The translations under genes and the position numbers were made by a program. Under the pieces are notes generated by a model. The model was not told where the DNA came from. It ran no database searches and worked only from the letters and a program-made list of their open reading frames with translations. Shown here piece by piece: positions 1 through 5,687 of a stretch of 18,284 nt of DNA (positions within the stretch are counted from its first letter, which is position 1; every line of letters begins with the position of its first letter). Source of the DNA: JAAYJM01 sp964499465 (GTDB lineage Bacteria > Bacteroidota > Ignavibacteria > Kapaibacteriales > UBA2268); the NCBI GenBank assembly GCA_964499465.1, contig CAZCLJ010000066.1, positions 1-18,284 on the forward strand, read 5' to 3'.

Positions 1-53
1 TTTCTATATTATTTATATATTACAAACACTTATGTCAACTAGGAAAGTTGAGT
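1..53 (-). mobile_element. MITE-like element, copy C (terminal fragment)
   Basis: The left edge of the window cuts through a third copy of the 287-bp element. Its terminal inverted repeat CAACTAGGAAAGTTGAGT is at 36-53. The roughly 35 bases before it match the bases inside the same end of the copy at 16717-17003, so it has that orientation. The flanking pentamer TACTA follows at 54-58, but the matching duplication would lie outside the window. Confidence 0.75.
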
Positions 54-170
54 TACTAATGACGAATAACTAATGACCTATTGATAATATTTATATGGAA
101 ATTTAACTTCAAATTATAAAATATGCGAAATAGCAAACTATGAGAGGGAAGGAGTTCTGTATTTCATAAC

Positions 171-196
171 TTCTAAATTTATTTGGGAGATTTTTT
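171..196. repeat. CCCAAATTT-type hairpin repeat, left copy at the rhuM 3' end
   Basis: The 22 bases at 175-196 (AAATTTATTTGGGAG followed by ATTTTTT) recur identically at 1270-1291. Here the left hairpin arm has drifted (TTCTAAAT instead of CTCCCAAAT). The stop codon of the RhuM-like gene (179-181) lies inside this copy. Confidence 0.7.
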
Positions 197-1213
197 TGAA
201 CTTCTTTTTTCAATATTTTTATTTTGAATCTTTGGTAAATTTTTAATTACTCTTTCAAACTCGTCTTCCTTGCTCTCACTTTCAATAATTCTGAATTTTT
301 CAAATTTATCGTATTCTGATTCTGCTTTGGAAATAGCAAGTTCATGGCTTATTTTCCCAGCATTTGTAAGAATATCTCTGTCATTCAAACTTAAAAAACC
401 ATGAAGTTTTTCAATCCAGTCTTTCATATACATTGGCACTCTTCTTAATGCCTGACCTTCAGCAAACACCAAATATTGCTCAACTAAATTGTTGAGGGCA
501 GCTAATTCTTCAACATTTAAATAGTTTTTTGCAATAACGACATCGCTTTTACGAACTTTTGTTCCTCTCCAGTTAGTAAGTCCCATATTAGTTTTTGAGC
601 TATCAGCTCGCTCTGCAATAATTTCAGCAGCAGTTTTTCCGGTAATCGCCCAGTGCATTTTATTTTGAACTGTTTTAAAGAAAACTATACTTTCTTCTGT
701 TGTAGGGTCATAATCAACACTTGTTGCATAAATATCTGTTATTTTCTGATAAAAACGCTTTTCACTTGTTCGAATATCCTGAATTCTGTGAAGCAGTTCT
801 TCAAAATAATCAAAAGGTAAATCTGGATTCTTTAGTCGTTCATCATCAAGTAAAAATCCTTTTATTATGAATTCTCTTAATTGCTTTGTTGCCCATTGCC
901 GAAATTTAGTTGCAACGTGGCTTTTAATTCGATATCCAACAGAAATGATTGCATCTAAATTGTAGAACTTTTGAGTCCTCTCAACATTTCTGTTCCCTTC
1001 GCGTTGAACTTGTAAGAAATCCTTACAAGTTGAAATTTCATCTAATTCACATTCTTCATAAATGTTTTTAAGATGAATAGTAATATTTTGAGATGTAGTT
1101 TGGAAAAGCTCTGCCATTTGCTTTTGTGTAAGCCAAACAGTTTCATTATCCAATCTTACATCAAGTTTGGTTTTCCCGTTTTCTGCCTGATAAATAATAA
1201 TTTGAGATTTCAT
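179..1213 (-). CDS. RhuM-family protein (virulence RhuM-like, phage/genomic-island type)
   Basis: The 344-aa product matches the RhuM family, which is widespread on genomic islands and next to phage or restriction genes. Its biochemical role is not established. The N-terminal block has the family's typical opening (IIIYQAENGKTKLDVRL) followed by WLTQKQMAELF at residues 27-37, a helix-turn-helix-like segment. A block around YNLDAIISVGYRIKS is also characteristic. I chose the ATG at 1213, which gives the usual N-terminus MKSQIIIYQ. An in-frame ATG at 1261 would add 16 residues encoded partly by a repeat. The stop codon and last codons (KKSPK) also fall in a copy of that repeat. The C-terminus is rich in Lys and Glu. 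The family call is firm; the function is unknown. Confidence 0.85.
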   Translation of the reverse strand: MKSQIIIYQAENGKTKLDVRLDNETVWLTQKQMAELFQTTSQNITIHLKNIYEECELDEISTCKDFLQVQREGNRNVERTQKFYNLDAIISVGYRIKSHVATKFRQWATKQLREFIIKGFLLDDERLKNPDLPFDYFEELLHRIQDIRTSEKRFYQKITDIYATSVDYDPTTEESIVFFKTVQNKMHWAITGKTAAEIIAERADSSKTNMGLTNWRGTKVRKSDVVIAKNYLNVEELAALNNLVEQYLVFAEGQALRRVPMYMKDWIEKLHGFLSLNDRDILTNAGKISHELAISKAESEYDKFEKFRIIESESKEDEFERVIKNLPKIQNKNIEKRSSKKSPK

Positions 1214-1258
1214 TGTATTTTTTAAATTAAATGAATTATATAGTGCTATTCTTGTTTC

Positions 1259-1291
1259 CATTAACTCCCAAATTTATTTGGGAGATTTTTT
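1259..1291. repeat. CCCAAATTT-type hairpin repeat, copy upstream of the rhuM-like gene
   Basis: CTCCCAAAT (1265-1273) pairs perfectly with ATTTGGGAG (1276-1284) across a TT loop, and a T-run follows. On the plus strand it resembles a factor-independent terminator, but no plus-strand gene precedes it. It is a direct repeat of 171-196 and a relative of 5389-5414. Confidence 0.75.
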
Positions 1292-1315
1292 AAGAAAGCA
1301 TTGCTTTTATTGATG

Positions 1316-1342
1316 TAGGAAATAGTCATGTTTGTTTTCTAC
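1316..1342. repeat. 27-bp palindrome family (core CAGGCATGCCTG), degenerate copy 1
   Basis: This copy matches 20 of 27 positions of the perfect palindrome at 10317-10343 (TAGG...CATG...CTAC). It lies between the Bro-N and RhuM-like genes, in otherwise featureless DNA. Confidence 0.5.
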
Positions 1343-1414
1343 ACTTTTAATCATCTGATATTCTTGTATTCATTAATTACTCTTTACTTTTACTAAAATC
1401 ATAATTTTAAAATT

Positions 1415-2263
1415 TTATTTTTTTATTTTTTTTATTTTTTCCTTTTGCTCAAGATAATTATCATTTGAAATAATACTTTTACCAATTTCTTTTTCAGTTT
1501 CTTTTCTTGCATTACCAGCAACACTACCACCTCTTTTAGCAACAATTTTGTTTTTTTGAAAAGTATTTGGTTTTTCTTTTTTAGAAATTTCAGTAGTAAC
1601 TTTTTCACCAAGCATTGTAAATATTAATTCAAAATCGTTCATATTATCTCTTAAATTTGCATTTGATTTATCTGGAATATTTTTAAAATTCCTGTATTCT
1701 TTTGGTGTCAATCCAAAAGTTGCTTTACAAATTTCAGCAGTTAAAATCGCAAAATCATTATGGTCATCAATACCTCTTTCTTTCCACTCATCAGTTAGAT
1801 TTTGCTGAATAGCTATAGAACGAATTCTTTTATCAATCCAATCTTTAGAATATCCTTTTTGTTCATATAGAATTTTCATTCTTTCCTGAGCTAATTCAGG
1901 GTTTTCAATTTCTTCTATTCTTTCATAACCTACTTTAGCCAGCCATCTTTTAAATGGTTCAGCTTTTGGACTTGGAATTGATTGGATAATTCGAAAAAGC
2001 TGTTCAACATTTCCTGCTAATGTTTTTCTTTTTTTTCCTGTTTCAGTTAGCATATATACCTGGGGACAATTTGTCCCTATGAATGAACCGAGTTCAGTAT
2101 CTCTTTTTCTAATTTTTTTCAAATAATCAGTAGGATTTATTGAACCAGTCAGGGTTTCAATAACATCAATAACTGAAAAATACCACTGATTTTCAAACCA
2201 AACACGGCGAATACTTTTTGATTCAAAAATAACTAACTTACTTTTATTTGAAACATTTTCCAT
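1415..2263 (-). CDS. Bro-N domain protein (phage antirepressor-like)
   Basis: This 282-aa protein carries an N-terminal Bro-N domain at about residues 8-115. It shows the usual RVWFENQWYFSVIDVIETLT opening and the LFRIIQSIPSPKAEPFKRWL block that closes the domain. Bro-N proteins bind DNA and are best known as phage and baculovirus antirepressor-type regulators. The middle (about 120-210) has conserved stretches such as ERMKILYEQKGYS and FGLTPKEYRNFKNI, found in the long chromosomal members of Bacteroidota and relatives. The tail is basic and low in complexity and ends EKIKKIKK. The start MENVSNKSKL is the first ATG of the frame. It lies 202 bases upstream of the RhuM-like gene on the same strand. 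Both are phage-type genes, but repeats between them argue against one operon. The target is unknown. Confidence 0.85.
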   Translation of the reverse strand: MENVSNKSKLVIFESKSIRRVWFENQWYFSVIDVIETLTGSINPTDYLKKIRKRDTELGSFIGTNCPQVYMLTETGKKRKTLAGNVEQLFRIIQSIPSPKAEPFKRWLAKVGYERIEEIENPELAQERMKILYEQKGYSKDWIDKRIRSIAIQQNLTDEWKERGIDDHNDFAILTAEICKATFGLTPKEYRNFKNIPDKSNANLRDNMNDFELIFTMLGEKVTTEISKKEKPNTFQKNKIVAKRGGSVAGNARKETEKEIGKSIISNDNYLEQKEKIKKIKK

Positions 2264-2371
2264 ATTTTAAAAAATAATTTTAATGAAATAAAATGTTTAT
2301 TATGTTAGATTTTAGATTTATTGAAAAACAAATTTATCTTTATTTAAAATTCAATTATGCTGAAAAAAGTG

Positions 2372-2398
2372 TAGAGAGCAGGAATGCCTGATTTATTT
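2372..2398. repeat. 27-bp palindrome family (core CAGGCATGCCTG), degenerate copy 2
   Basis: It contains GCAGGAATGCCTG, one base from the consensus core, flanked by TAGAGA on the left. The right arm is eroded. Confidence 0.5.
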
Positions 2399-2406
2399 TG
2401 ATTTTA

Positions 2407-2466
2407 TAATATCACCATAATAAATTATGGTGATATTAATATTTCCTAACTCCTAAATCTAATGAA
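2407..2466. repeat. AT-rich palindrome plus CCTAACTCC repeat unit
   Basis: Bases 2407-2438 are a perfect palindrome: a 15-bp stem containing ATATCACCATAAT with an AA loop. ATATTTCCTAACTCCTAAAT follows. The whole 56-60 base stretch aligns without gaps to 5345-5404 with about a dozen differences, which makes it a dispersed repeat rather than just a terminator. It lies 18 bases past the 3' end of the lipoprotein gene and could still act as a terminator for it. Confidence 0.7.
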
Positions 2467-2483
2467 GAGATATTAAGAAATAT

Positions 2484-3164
2484 TTACCAAAAATATCCCT
2501 CGAAAATGTCAAATATTTGCTTTTTTAAGACATCAATATCATAAGGTTCTTCTTCTTTTAAAGAAGATTTTCTAAAAAATGCAATATTATTCTCTTTAGA
2601 ATCGACAATCATAATACATAAATTTGAATATGATTCAATTGGGGTTTCGGAATAGAATCCTAATGTTGCAATACCCATTCCAATCCCTTTTGCAATTTGA
2701 GCTCCATAATTGCCTTTTGCTCTGGTGAAACCCGATACAATTGTTATTAGTCCAAAGCGTTTTCCTTTTGATTCAAGCAATGAATCTATTTTAGGAGTTA
2801 TCTTTAAAGTTGAAAAAATATCCTGAGCATCAATTGAATAATATAAAAAACTAATTTCAAGTTCAATTTGTTTTTGAAGAAATGTGTCATTTACTATTAT
2901 TTCGCCTTTTAGTGAAATTTTATCTTTATAATTCATTAATGCTTCTGATAAAGCATTTTCTGATTTTTTGGATATTGAATCATTAAAAACAGCATCATTT
3001 CCACTTTCAATTAATTCAATGTATGAAATTGTTTTAAATTTTTGTAATTCTTTTATTTCATACGGTTTAACTTTTGATAACTGCATTTTCGATACAGACG
3101 AACATGAAACAAAAAGAATTGAAGATAAAATTAAAATAAAGATTCTAAGTCGTTTCATAAACAT
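2484..3164 (-). CDS. Putative outer-surface lipoprotein, unknown function
   Basis: The product is 226 aa (224 if translation starts at the third codon, MKRLRIFIL). A basic tip and hydrophobic core (LRIFILILSSILF) lead to the lipobox-like FVSC, with the lipidated Cys at residue 21. The protein should therefore be exported and membrane-anchored. The mature part is hydrophilic until a glycine-rich segment, AQIAKGIGMGIATLGFYSE, at about residues 155-175, and ends in EGYFW. Similar small lipoproteins with a Gly-rich loop and a following SYSNL.IMIVDS strand are common in Bacteroidota, but I cannot assign a named family. The gene stands alone. Its 5' end is close to the MITE copy at 3188, so the promoter region may be affected by that insertion. 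Confidence 0.7.
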   Translation of the reverse strand: MFMKRLRIFILILSSILFVSCSSVSKMQLSKVKPYEIKELQKFKTISYIELIESGNDAVFNDSISKKSENALSEALMNYKDKISLKGEIIVNDTFLQKQIELEISFLYYSIDAQDIFSTLKITPKIDSLLESKGKRFGLITIVSGFTRAKGNYGAQIAKGIGMGIATLGFYSETPIESYSNLCIMIVDSKENNIAFFRKSSLKEEEPYDIDVLKKQIFDIFEGYFW

Positions 3165-3187
3165 ATTCTTTGATTTATTAATAAATA

Positions 3188-3474
3188 ACTCAACTTTCCT
3201 AGTTGTAGTAAGTATATGTAGAATAAGAATAATATAAAAATACTATTTAAGTGTTTAAAAAGACAAAAGTACACCTCCCCTGCCCCTCCTTATTAGGAGG
3301 GGAACTCTAAAACACAGAACAGTTCTTATTCCCCTCCTAATAAGGAGGGGCAGGGGAGGTGTTAAAAGGTTCTATTAATAAATGTAGTATTTTTAAGGAT
3401 TAAACCATATTATCTTATTTGTAATTCACTACTACTCTATATTTACTATATTTTATCAACTAGGAAAGTTGAGT
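3188..3474 (+). mobile_element. MITE-like element, copy A (complete, 287 bp)
   Basis: Perfect 18-bp terminal inverted repeats, ACTCAACTTTCCTAGTTG at 3188-3205 and its complement at 3457-3474, bound the element. The pentamer AAATA lies directly outside both ends (3183-3187 and 3475-3479), as expected for a 5-bp target duplication. The element has no coding capacity. Its centre is a G/C-rich inverted repeat. Copy B at 16717-17003 has exactly the same length and aligns over its whole length in the opposite orientation. The parent transposase is not in the window. Confidence 0.85.
3271..3362. repeat. G/C-rich cruciform inside MITE copy A
   Basis: The arms 3271-3304 and 3329-3362 are perfect 34-bp inverted repeats around a 24-nt spacer. 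Each arm also contains its own hairpin, CCCCTCCTTATTAGGAGGGG (8-bp stem, 4-nt loop), so the region can fold as one long stem or as two small ones. It stands out sharply against the AT-rich surroundings. Confidence 0.85.
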
Positions 3475-3517
3475 AAATAATTATTTAAATCTATTTAAAT
3501 ATTAAAACATTTATAAG

Positions 3518-3623
3518 TCCACTCTAAAAAACGATGCTATGTCATTTCCGAGTAATCGGAAATCCACTCCAAGCTTGGTTTATAGATACCCGTTTTCACG
3601 GGTATGACACTTTTTAGAGTGGA
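3518..3623. mobile_element. 106-bp palindromic element with nested hairpins
   Basis: Perfect 13-bp terminal inverted repeats (TCCACTCTAAAAA at 3518-3530 and its complement at 3611-3623) enclose two 8-bp hairpins: ATTTCCGA/TCGGAAAT at 3544-3563 and ATACCCGT/ACGGGTAT at 3586-3605. Between them is the palindrome CCAAGCTTGG at 3569-3578. It has no coding capacity. It looks like a small non-autonomous or REP-like element. No target duplication was evident. Confidence 0.65.
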
Positions 3624-3712
3624 TACATCAATTGATAAATAACACTATTTAAAAGTCTTTAAAATATCCATAGCACAAAATTGACATTTAAAAAACTTTG
3701 CAGTTTTCATTT

Positions 3713-3907
3713 TTAATACTGATTACTTAATCTTTCATTTTCTATTGTATCATCAATTATTTTTTTATGATTTGCCCAAAACTTTTCTTCAGCTTCTTTT
3801 GCTTTTTCTTTAACATCAATAGCTACTTCTTTCATAATCAATTGCAATTGCTCATCAGTGGGCTCGCTATCGTATAAAAAATTATATTTATTCATTTTGT
3901 TTTCCAT
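3713..3907 (-). CDS. Hypothetical small acidic/helical protein (64 aa)
   Basis: I do not recognise the family. The 64-residue product is very hydrophilic and predicted helical after residue 18, with alternating Lys and Glu (VKEKAKEAEEKFWANHKKIIDDTIENE). It has no signal peptide or membrane segment. An alternative start at codon 5 (MNKYNFLYDSEPTDEQ) is plausible. It lies 74 bases downstream of the HEPN gene on the same strand, separated by a degenerate copy of the AT-rich repeat. It may be cotranscribed with the MNT/HEPN pair or be a separate module. Small size and charge are compatible with an antitoxin or accessory protein, but nothing in the sequence proves this. Confidence 0.55.
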   Translation of the reverse strand: MENKMNKYNFLYDSEPTDEQLQLIMKEVAIDVKEKAKEAEEKFWANHKKIIDDTIENERLSNQY

Positions 3908-3939
3908 TTAATTTCCAAAATTCAATTTATTAAAAAAAG

Positions 3940-3985
3940 CAATATAATAAATTATGGTATAGTTATATTTAATTCTCAAAATTAC
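3940..3985. repeat. AT-rich repeat unit, degenerate copy between HEPN and the 64-aa gene
   Basis: ATAATAAATTATGGT followed by ATATTTAATTCTCAAAATT resembles the right half of 2407-2466, but the left palindrome arm is missing. It is a weak but position-consistent member of the family that separates the accessory genes. Confidence 0.35.
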
Positions 3986-4380
3986 AACAATTTAAAAGAT
4001 ATTTTCTTTTCAACAAATACCTTAAAATCTAATACTGTTGGTATTGTGCTTTTGATAAATTCTCTATCTATTTCTTCTATTTCATCATATCTGGCAAATA
4101 CGCTGCAATCGCTAATTTCAAGCAAAACAGAATCATCAAATTTAATAAATTCACTGTCAATTTTTTTATATTCTGCAAAAAGTAGATATAAATCGTGAAT
4201 TTTCTTTGGTTGAATATTGTTATAAATTAAAAATGCTTTCAAGTACTTTTCAACAAATTGTTGTAGATGAAAACAAATAATATCTGCTTCAATTTCTTCG
4301 TCTTCTAAATATCTTAATGAAGCACGTAAATCGCTTTGTGCTTTTTTCATAAAAACCTGGTGAGCTAATAATTTTATCAT
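3982..4380 (-). CDS. HEPN domain protein (partner of the MNT nucleotidyltransferase)
   Basis: The 132-aa all-helical product fits the HEPN family. The central helix has CFHLQQFVEKYLKAFLI (residues 36-52), followed by KKIHDLYLLF (59-68) and the later CSVFARYDE (92-100), hallmarks of the COG2250/COG1895-type HEPN proteins. In many MNT/HEPN modules the HEPN partner is a toxic RNase and the MNT protein neutralises it by adding AMP groups. No Arg-x4-6-His motif, the usual HEPN RNase signature, is present anywhere in this protein, so RNase activity is doubtful. Its ATG overlaps the MNT stop codon (ATGA, 4377-4380), which fixes the start and indicates translational coupling. Confidence 0.85.
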   Translation of the reverse strand: MIKLLAHQVFMKKAQSDLRASLRYLEDEEIEADIICFHLQQFVEKYLKAFLIYNNIQPKKIHDLYLLFAEYKKIDSEFIKFDDSVLLEISDCSVFARYDEIEEIDREFIKSTIPTVLDFKVFVEKKISFKLL

Positions 4381-4700
4381 ACCAACCTGCCTTCATTTTT
4401 TACAGTGTAAGCTAAAAATCCGAAATTATTTGATTCCCATTCCCATACTTCATTGTTCTTTATTATAAAATCCATATTTAACAGCATCTTATTATTTGAC
4501 AAATAATTGCGGATTCCTTTGGAAATTTTTCTTTTTTCCTCATTAGTCTTGTTTTCATTTAACACAACCATAAAATCGTAGTCACTATCTTCATTATAAT
4601 CTTCTCTTCCTCTTGAACCAAATAAATACATACTTTTAACTTTTACCTGATTTTCAGAAAAGTATGATTTTATTAATTCAATTATTTTTTTTAATTCCAT
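4377..4700 (-). CDS. MNT-type minimal nucleotidyltransferase
   Basis: The 107-aa product is a minimal nucleotidyltransferase of the polymerase-beta fold. The catalytic signature GSx10DxD is intact: Gly28-Ser29, ten residues, then Asp40-Tyr41-Asp42 (SDYDFMVVL). It sits after a hydrophobic strand (SMYLFGSRG). These enzymes transfer nucleotides to protein targets, and in MNT/HEPN modules they modify the HEPN partner. The C-terminus WESNNFGFLAYTVKNEGRLV is typical of the family. The stop codon overlaps the start of the HEPN gene by four bases. The DUF2442 gene ends 63 bases upstream on the same strand, so the two modules may be transcribed together. Confidence 0.88.
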   Translation of the reverse strand: MELKKIIELIKSYFSENQVKVKSMYLFGSRGREDYNEDSDYDFMVVLNENKTNEEKRKISKGIRNYLSNNKMLLNMDFIIKNNEVWEWESNNFGFLAYTVKNEGRLV

Positions 4701-4763
4701 TTCAATTATTTATAAATAATTTTAAAATTTATTTCAAATGTAACTCACAAAATTACTAAGAAG

Positions 4764-5006
4764 TTAAATATTATTTTCGTACAAATCCCAGATAGGAAAG
4801 CACAATTCGTAATCATTCCAAATTAAATCACCATATTCTATTTTAAAATTAGAAAAAAGTTTTTCATCAAGATATTTCTTGGTCATTGGATTTTTTGCGT
4901 TTGTAATAAATTTTTTAAAATCGATTATTTTTTCAATGGTATCCGAAAATAATAATTTGATTTTGTAATTACCAAGATATTCTGCTTTTTTTATGGCAAT
5001 TTTCAT
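4764..5006 (-). CDS. DUF2442 domain protein
   Basis: The 80-aa product spans a complete DUF2442 domain. A strand pair around LGNYKIKLLFSD is followed by EKIIDFKKFI, the KKYLDEKLFSNFKIEYGDLIWN block and the ending CFPIWDLYENNI. No enzyme activity is established for the family. I start it at the ATG at 5006 (MKIAIKKAEYLG), because the longer frame adds 20 residues that overlap the upstream gene and have no counterpart in the family. Only one base separates this ATG from the TAA of the DUF4160 gene. DUF4160 and DUF2442 genes are commonly neighbours, which suggests a toxin-antitoxin-like pair, but that role is an inference from layout. Confidence 0.85.
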   Translation of the reverse strand: MKIAIKKAEYLGNYKIKLLFSDTIEKIIDFKKFITNAKNPMTKKYLDEKLFSNFKIEYGDLIWNDYELCFPIWDLYENNI

Positions 5007-5007
5007 A

Positions 5008-5310
5008 TTATATCCTTTTTGTAATTTTTTCAGATTTAATTTCAATGTTATAAATAAAAAAGTCAATCCATTTTCTAATTATATCATCTCTATACTTTTC
5101 AACTATTTTCTTGAAGACTTTCAAATTTTTTGAATTTAGTGGTTCTTTGCCTTGAACATCTTTAATGACTATTTCTTGAAATACTCCATTATTAAATATA
5201 ATTTCAGCTTTATTTTCAGTATCCTGATATTTACAATGGACATGAATTGGTTCATGTTCATTTGAATAAAAAAGAATGATTAAACCTAAATATTCATATA
5301 ATTTTGGCAT
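5008..5310 (-). CDS. DUF4160 domain protein
   Basis: The 100-aa product matches DUF4160. It begins MPKLYEYLGLIILFYSNEHEPIHVH, shown here in part: the MPK start, the ILFYSNEHEP strand and the two His of HVH at about residues 23-25 are typical. KAEIIF then follows at about 34-39. The acidic/histidine cluster could bind metal or nucleic acid, but the family has no demonstrated activity that I can cite. It is the first gene of a tight pair with DUF2442. Upstream is a repeat-rich gap, so its promoter probably lies in 5311-5400. Confidence 0.85.
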   Translation of the reverse strand: MPKLYEYLGLIILFYSNEHEPIHVHCKYQDTENKAEIIFNNGVFQEIVIKDVQGKEPLNSKNLKVFKKIVEKYRDDIIRKWIDFFIYNIEIKSEKITKRI

Positions 5311-5687
5311 AACTTTATTTTATTATGTTTTGAAAAACTACTTTTAATATTATAATAATCAATTATAGTGATATTTTTATTTCCTAATTCCCAAATTTAT
5401 TTGGGATTTTTTTTAATTGCTTTGCTTTTCTCATACTTTCCAAAAGTTACCAATCCTTTCAGAAAGTTCGGAATCATTTATAATCAATCATCTTTATCAC
5501 TCCAAATACCAGAACTGTGATTGCTTTTAATAGTATATAATCCCTAAAGAGCAAGGACAGCCAAGAGTTATTCCTGTTACAAATATATAATTCCTACGGA
5601 ATAAGTTCCATTAACCATACCCACAAACCAGTCCCTAATCTCCAGCCACACAATAATCACTAATAATTAATAATTAACAATTAATAA
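5311..5687. other. 377-bp gene-free stretch between DUF4160 and nuoL
   Basis: It holds the repeat unit at 5345-5414, a weak ATTCCTACGGAAT hairpin near 5591-5603 and an AT-rich run of ATTAATAATTAA-like units at 5661-5690 just past the nuoL stop. I see no coding potential and no convincing terminator for nuoL. It marks the change from accessory genes to core genes. Confidence 0.5.
5345..5414. repeat. AT-rich palindrome plus CCCAAATTT hairpin repeat unit
   Basis: The left part (5345-5380) aligns with the perfect palindrome at 2407-2438. The right part contains the hairpin TCCCAAAT/ATTTGGGA (5389-5406) and a T-run, as at 1265-1291. This copy links the two kinds of repeat into one element of about 60-70 bp. 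It lies just upstream of the DUF4160 gene. Confidence 0.7.

Noticed and set aside
1214..1261. Longer rhuM-like start at 1261
   Set aside because: The additional 16 residues are not typical of the family, and the ATG falls in a dispersed repeat. MKSQIIIYQ is the expected start.
2968..3237. Plus-strand 89-aa frame opposite the lipoprotein
   Set aside because: It is antisense to a gene with a clear lipoprotein signal, has no recognisable feature, and its end runs into the MITE.
3188..3474. MITE ends read as integron attC core sites (ACTCAAC fits RYYYAAC, GTTGAGT fits GTTRRRY)
   Set aside because: The ends are perfect 18-bp inverted repeats, the unit is 287 bp, and both complete copies have 5-bp target duplications. 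These fit transposition, not cassette recombination. No integrase is seen and the DNA between copies is mostly core genes.
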